Below, in pieces: positions 6,543-9,201 of a stretch of DNA of 9,201 nt (the first letter of the stretch is position 1; each line of letters opens with the position of its first letter). A program made the position numbers and the translations under genes. The stretch lies in assembly GCA_937941555.1 (NCBI GenBank), contig CALDHJ010000084.1, forward strand, positions 1-9,201, read 5' to 3'. A model generated the notes under the pieces. It was given only the letters and a program-made list of their open reading frames with translations, did no database searches and was not told where the DNA came from. The stretch is from an uncultured Granulosicoccaceae bacterium (GTDB lineage Bacteria; Pseudomonadota; Gammaproteobacteria; CALCKW01).

Positions 6543-6552
6543 CGGGCGTCAG
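6539..6552. repeat. 14-bp palindrome spanning both stop codons of the convergent genes
   Basis: CTGACG (6539-6544) and CGTCAG (6547-6552) are exact reverse complements with GG between them. It includes the TGA of the regulator gene (6540-6542) and the TGA of the facing small gene (6549-6551). Part of the symmetry is automatic, since two TGA stops face each other. It is too short and lacks U-runs to be a confident bidirectional terminator. Confidence 0.35.
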
Positions 6553-6764
6553 TCGCTCGAGCGGTTGCTCAATTCGGTCAAGATGTCAGCTTCGAGCGCA
6601 TCCACCAGCGGTTTGACGTTCGGGTGCGCCATATCAATTGCAACCCAACCGTCGGTGCTGAGCAACTCCAGTGCTGACACTGTCGCACGCGTCGGTGTGT
6701 GCTCGCCGACCACTTTGAAGGTGCCCTGGTCTGTTTCGAGCCGTTCAAGCCGGTAGGGCGTCAT
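6549..6764 (-). CDS. Hypothetical 71-residue protein, last gene of the gcdH operon
   Basis: I do not recognise this protein. It is 71 residues, moderately acidic, without signal peptide, membrane segment, cysteines or an obvious metal motif. The first part (about 3-30) looks beta-rich, the middle contains STDGWVAIDMAHPNVKP (36-52), and residues 50-66 would form an amphipathic helix. It is probably real: the ATG overlaps the CoA-transferase stop as ATGA, GGAG (6773-6776) sits 8 bases upstream, and the frame ends cleanly just short of the convergent gene. The context suggests a role linked to glutarate or acyl-CoA metabolism, perhaps as a small accessory or regulatory protein, but that is only guilt by association. 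Confidence 0.7.
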   Translation of the reverse strand: MTPYRLERLETDQGTFKVVGEHTPTRATVSALELLSTDGWVAIDMAHPNVKPLVDALEADILTELSNRSSD

Positions 6765-7909
6765 GTCCGAATCTCCGAGAGAATTTCATCGGTGTGTTCA
6801 CCGAGGTTGGGTGATCGCCGACCGAGATCGAGTTTCGCCTCCGAAAACTGCAAGGGGCTGCGCACACCGGGCACGCCTTGCGGTTCGATCCGCATCCCGC
6901 GCGACTGGATCTGCGGGTCGACAAACACATCCGCGAGCGTGTTGATCGGGGCACCGGGCACCACGGCGTTTTCCATCGCCGCCAACAGATCGGCCTTGCG
7001 CCACCGCGACACCGCCTCGACCAGTAGCGGCACCAACACATCGCGGTTCTCGACCCGCGCCGGGTTGGTCGCATAGGCCGGGTCGGCACTGAGTTCCGAA
7101 CACCCCAGCAGCGCGCAAAAACGCTCGAACTGGCCGTCGTTGCCAACCGCCGCGATGATGTGGCCGTCTTCGCAGGCGAACACCTGGTAGGGCACGATAT
7201 TGGGGTGCGCGTTGCCTAGACGGTTCGGCGTTACACCGCCGATCAACTGATTGGAGGCCTGATTCGCCATGACACCGACAATGCTGTCGTAGAGCGAGAG
7301 ATCGATCTGCTGGCCGCGCCCGGTGCGGTCGCGCTCGGCAAGCGCCGCCTGAATGCCGATCACGCCGTAGAGTGCCGTGAAGATGTCGCTGAAGGCGACA
7401 CCCATTTTTTGCGGCAGACCATCGGGCTCGCCGGTGACTGACATGATACCGCCCATGCCCTGTACCAGAAAGTCGTAACCGGCCCGGTGAGCGTAGGGCC
7501 CGGTCTGGCCGAAGCCGGTGACAGAGCAGTAAATCAGCGACGGGTGGCGCGCGTGCACGGACGCGAAGTCGAAGCCGACTTTCTCGAGGCCGCCGACCTT
7601 GAAATTTTCGATGAAGACATCGCTGCCGGCGATCAGCTTCTCCAGCGTCTCGCGGCCCTCGTCCGATTTGAAATCGAGAACGATGGAGCGTTTGCCACGG
7701 TTGCAACAATGAAAGTAGGCCGCCGTGTTTTCACCTTCCACATCGATGAAAGGTGGCCCCCACTTGCGCGTGTCGTCGCCGGCCGGGCTCTCGACCTTGA
7801 TCACATCCGCCCCGAGGTCGGCCAGGGTCTGCCCGATCCAGGGGCCAGCCAGAATGCGCGCCATCTCGATGACCCGCAAGCCGGCGAGCGGCGCGCTGCC
7901 GTCAGCCAT
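6761..7909 (-). CDS. gcdG: Class III CoA-transferase (CaiB/BaiF family), probable succinyl-CoA:glutarate CoA-transferase
   Basis: Cytoplasmic enzyme of 382 residues, the usual length for class III (formyl-CoA transferase-like) CoA-transferases. It starts with the family N-terminus LAGLRVIEMARILAGPW (8-24) and LADLGADVIKVESP (29-42). It continues with RGKRSIVLDFK (71-81) and SVTGFGQTGPYAHRAGYD (129-146), and the catalytic aspartate is most likely D175 in VAFSDIFTAL, which forms the acyl-anhydride intermediate in this family. Substrate specificity cannot be read from motifs. The direct coupling to glutaryl-CoA dehydrogenase points to activation of glutarate to glutaryl-CoA, as in the human SUGCT protein and bacterial GcdG; the symbol is assigned on that basis. 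The ATG overlaps the gcdH stop by one base (TGATG), with no strong Shine-Dalgarno sequence, so translation is probably coupled. Confidence 0.85.
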   Translation of the reverse strand: MADGSAPLAGLRVIEMARILAGPWIGQTLADLGADVIKVESPAGDDTRKWGPPFIDVEGENTAAYFHCCNRGKRSIVLDFKSDEGRETLEKLIAGSDVFIENFKVGGLEKVGFDFASVHARHPSLIYCSVTGFGQTGPYAHRAGYDFLVQGMGGIMSVTGEPDGLPQKMGVAFSDIFTALYGVIGIQAALAERDRTGRGQQIDLSLYDSIVGVMANQASNQLIGGVTPNRLGNAHPNIVPYQVFACEDGHIIAAVGNDGQFERFCALLGCSELSADPAYATNPARVENRDVLVPLLVEAVSRWRKADLLAAMENAVVPGAPINTLADVFVDPQIQSRGMRIEPQGVPGVRSPLQFSEAKLDLGRRSPNLGEHTDEILSEIRT

Positions 7910-9126
7910 CAGAAAAAGGCCTGCAGACCGGTTTGCGCGCGACCGAGGATCAGGGCGTGGACATCGTGTGTGCCTTCGTAGGTATTGACGGTCTCGAGGT
8001 TCATCATGTGCCGGATGACCTGAAATTCCTCACTGATCCCGTTGCCGCCGTGCATGTCACGCGCCATCCTTGCAATATCAAGTGCCTTGCCGCAGTTGTT
8101 GCGTTTGATCAACGAGATCATTTCCGGCGCCGCTTCCGCACGCTCCATGAGACGCCCAACCTGCAACGCAGACTGCAGACCCAGCGCGATTTCAGTTTGC
8201 ATGTCGGCGAGTTTCTTCTGGAAGAGCTGGGTGTTGGCGAGTGGCCGCCCGAACTGCTTGCGATCGATGCCGTATTGACGCGCCGCGTGCCAGCAGGTTT
8301 CGGCCGCCCCCATCGCACCCCAGGCAATGCCGTAGCGCGCGCGGTTCAAGCAGCCGAAGGGCCCCTTCAATCCCGATACGTGAGGCAGCAAGGCATCCTC
8401 ACCCACTTCGACCTTGTCGAGCACGATTTCGCCCGTGACCGACGCCCGCAAGCTGAGCTTGCCGCCGACCTTGGGTGCACTGAGCCCTGCAGTTCCTTTG
8501 TCGAGCACAAAGCCGCGGATCTTGCCGCCGTGTTCATCCGACTTGGCCCAGACCACGAACACGTCCGCAATCGGGCTGTTGCTGATCCACATCTTGCTGC
8601 CGGTCAGGCGGTATCCACCGTCAATCCGTTCGGCCCGCGTCTTCATGCTGCCCGGATCGGACCCGGCGTCGGGTTCGGTCAGACCGAAGCAGACGATCCA
8701 CTCGCCGCTGGCGAGCTTGGGCAGGTATTTTTCACGCTGCGCCTCGCTGCCGTAGGCGTAGATCGGGTACATCACGAGTGAACTCTGCACCGACATCATC
8801 GAGCGGTAGCCCGAATCCACCCGCTCGACCTCGCGCGCCACCAAGCCGTAGGCAACATAGCCCGCGCCGATGCCGCCGTATTGTTCCGGAATGGTCGAGC
8901 CGAGCAGCCCGACCTCACCCATCTCGCGGAACACCTCCGGCTCGACCCGCTCTTCGCGGTATGCGTCGGTGACACGGCTCTGCAACCGATCCTGCGCATA
9001 GGCGTTGGCGCTGTCGCGGATCATGCGCTCCTCATCAGTGAGCTGGTCGTCAAGCCGCAGAGGATCGCTCCAGTTGAACGAGGCGAGGTCCGGGGCGTCT
9101 TTGGCTTTGATCTCTGGGCGATCCAC
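7909..9126 (-). CDS. gcdH: Glutaryl-CoA dehydrogenase
   Basis: FAD-dependent acyl-CoA dehydrogenase of 405 residues that oxidises and decarboxylates glutaryl-CoA to crotonyl-CoA in lysine, tryptophan and cadaverine catabolism, passing electrons to ETF. GcdH is recognised by [17 protein letters not shown] (17-33), the [16 protein letters not shown] segment (107-122), where R108 corresponds to the arginine that binds the substrate's free carboxylate, and the acyl-CoA dehydrogenase signature [14 protein letters not shown] (148-161). The catalytic base is E384 in [20 protein letters not shown], and the [13 protein letters not shown] flavin segment lies just before it. The chosen start is GTG at 9126, with AAAGGA (9134-9139) 7 bases upstream. 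It is the first gene of a three-gene coupled unit with the CoA-transferase and a small unknown protein. Lysine-pathway regulators often lie next to gcdH; none is visible before the right edge. Confidence 0.95.
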   Translation of the reverse strand: MDRPEIKAKDAPDLASFNWSDPLRLDDQLTDEERMIRDSANAYAQDRLQSRVTDAYREERVEPEVFREMGEVGLLGSTIPEQYGGIGAGYVAYGLVAREVERVDSGYRSMMSVQSSLVMYPIYAYGSEAQREKYLPKLASGEWIVCFGLTEPDAGSDPGSMKTRAERIDGGYRLTGSKMWISNSPIADVFVVWAKSDEHGGKIRGFVLDKGTAGLSAPKVGGKLSLRASVTGEIVLDKVEVGEDALLPHVSGLKGPFGCLNRARYGIAWGAMGAAETCWHAARQYGIDRKQFGRPLANTQLFQKKLADMQTEIALGLQSALQVGRLMERAEAAPEMISLIKRNNCGKALDIARMARDMHGGNGISEEFQVIRHMMNLETVNTYEGTHDVHALILGRAQTGLQAFF

Positions 9127-9201
9127 GGTTGAGTCCTTTGATTCGGTCTGATTGCCGCATCATAGGCTAACAACGCCACGAAAGACGGGATAAACTGGCA
9201 C
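9127..9201 (-). promoter_or_regulatory. Upstream region of gcdH, possible promoter
   Basis: These 75 bases to the right edge hold the gcdH ribosome binding site (AAAGGA, 9134-9139) and a TATGAT hexamer on the minus strand (9159-9164), one mismatch from the sigma-70 -10 consensus and suitably placed about 33 bases before the start. I see no good -35 element 16-18 bases upstream. No gene is recognisable in this stretch. Confidence 0.35.

Noticed and set aside
7933..8781. 282-codon plus-strand frame opposite gcdH
   Set aside because: Shadow of gcdH; low-complexity, His/Arg/Val-rich product with no domain.
1..9201. CRISPR array, tRNA, rRNA, insertion sequence or prophage genes
   Set aside because: No regularly spaced repeats, cloverleaf-like sequences, transposase or integrase motifs, or terminal inverted repeats were seen; intergenic space is almost absent.

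Overview
This is an ordinary-looking, GC-rich, densely packed bacterial chromosome segment, most consistent with a proteobacterium (probably gammaproteobacterial; the phylum-level guess rests on gene families and arrangement only). No RNA genes, insertion sequences, CRISPR repeats or phage genes were seen. Nine genes are supported, and almost every base is coding. Four of the nine appear to start with GTG.

Left block (1-5742, minus strand, transcribed right to left): a complete polyamine ABC importer followed by polyamine-metabolism enzymes, in the order potF (periplasmic binding protein), potG (ATPase), potH and potI (permeases), an agmatinase-type ureohydrolase, and a glutamine-synthetase-like gamma-glutamylpolyamine ligase cut by the window edge. 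From potG to the ureohydrolase each start overlaps the previous stop by 4 bases, so this is one translationally coupled operon. The only substantial internal gap (4570-4656) holds a perfect 10-bp hairpin just after potF, a typical place for an element that keeps the binding protein in excess over the membrane parts.

Centre (5743-6542): a 131-bp divergent intergenic region separates potF from a plus-strand GntR-family (FCD-type) regulator. It carries a short AT-richer patch with a perfect TGTGATCACA palindrome and two ATCACATTT copies exactly 20 bp apart, plausible operator sites for that regulator. The potF leader also contains GC-rich arms that can pair in two mutually exclusive ways, one covering part of the ribosome binding site.

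Right block (6549-9126, minus strand): glutaryl-CoA dehydrogenase (gcdH), a class III CoA-transferase probably acting as succinyl-CoA:glutarate CoA-transferase, and a 71-residue protein of unknown function. All three overlap by 1-4 bases. This block faces the regulator gene tail to tail with only 6 bases between the two stop codons.

Together the window can be read as uptake and breakdown of diamines: import by PotFGHI, agmatine to putrescine, gamma-glutamylation of the amine, and, for cadaverine or lysine-derived 5-aminovalerate, entry of glutarate into central metabolism through the CoA-transferase and GcdH. The link between the two blocks is inference from adjacency. I found no strong evidence for an undescribed system; the best leads are the 71-aa protein, the divergent operator region, the potF leader and the potF-potG hairpin.
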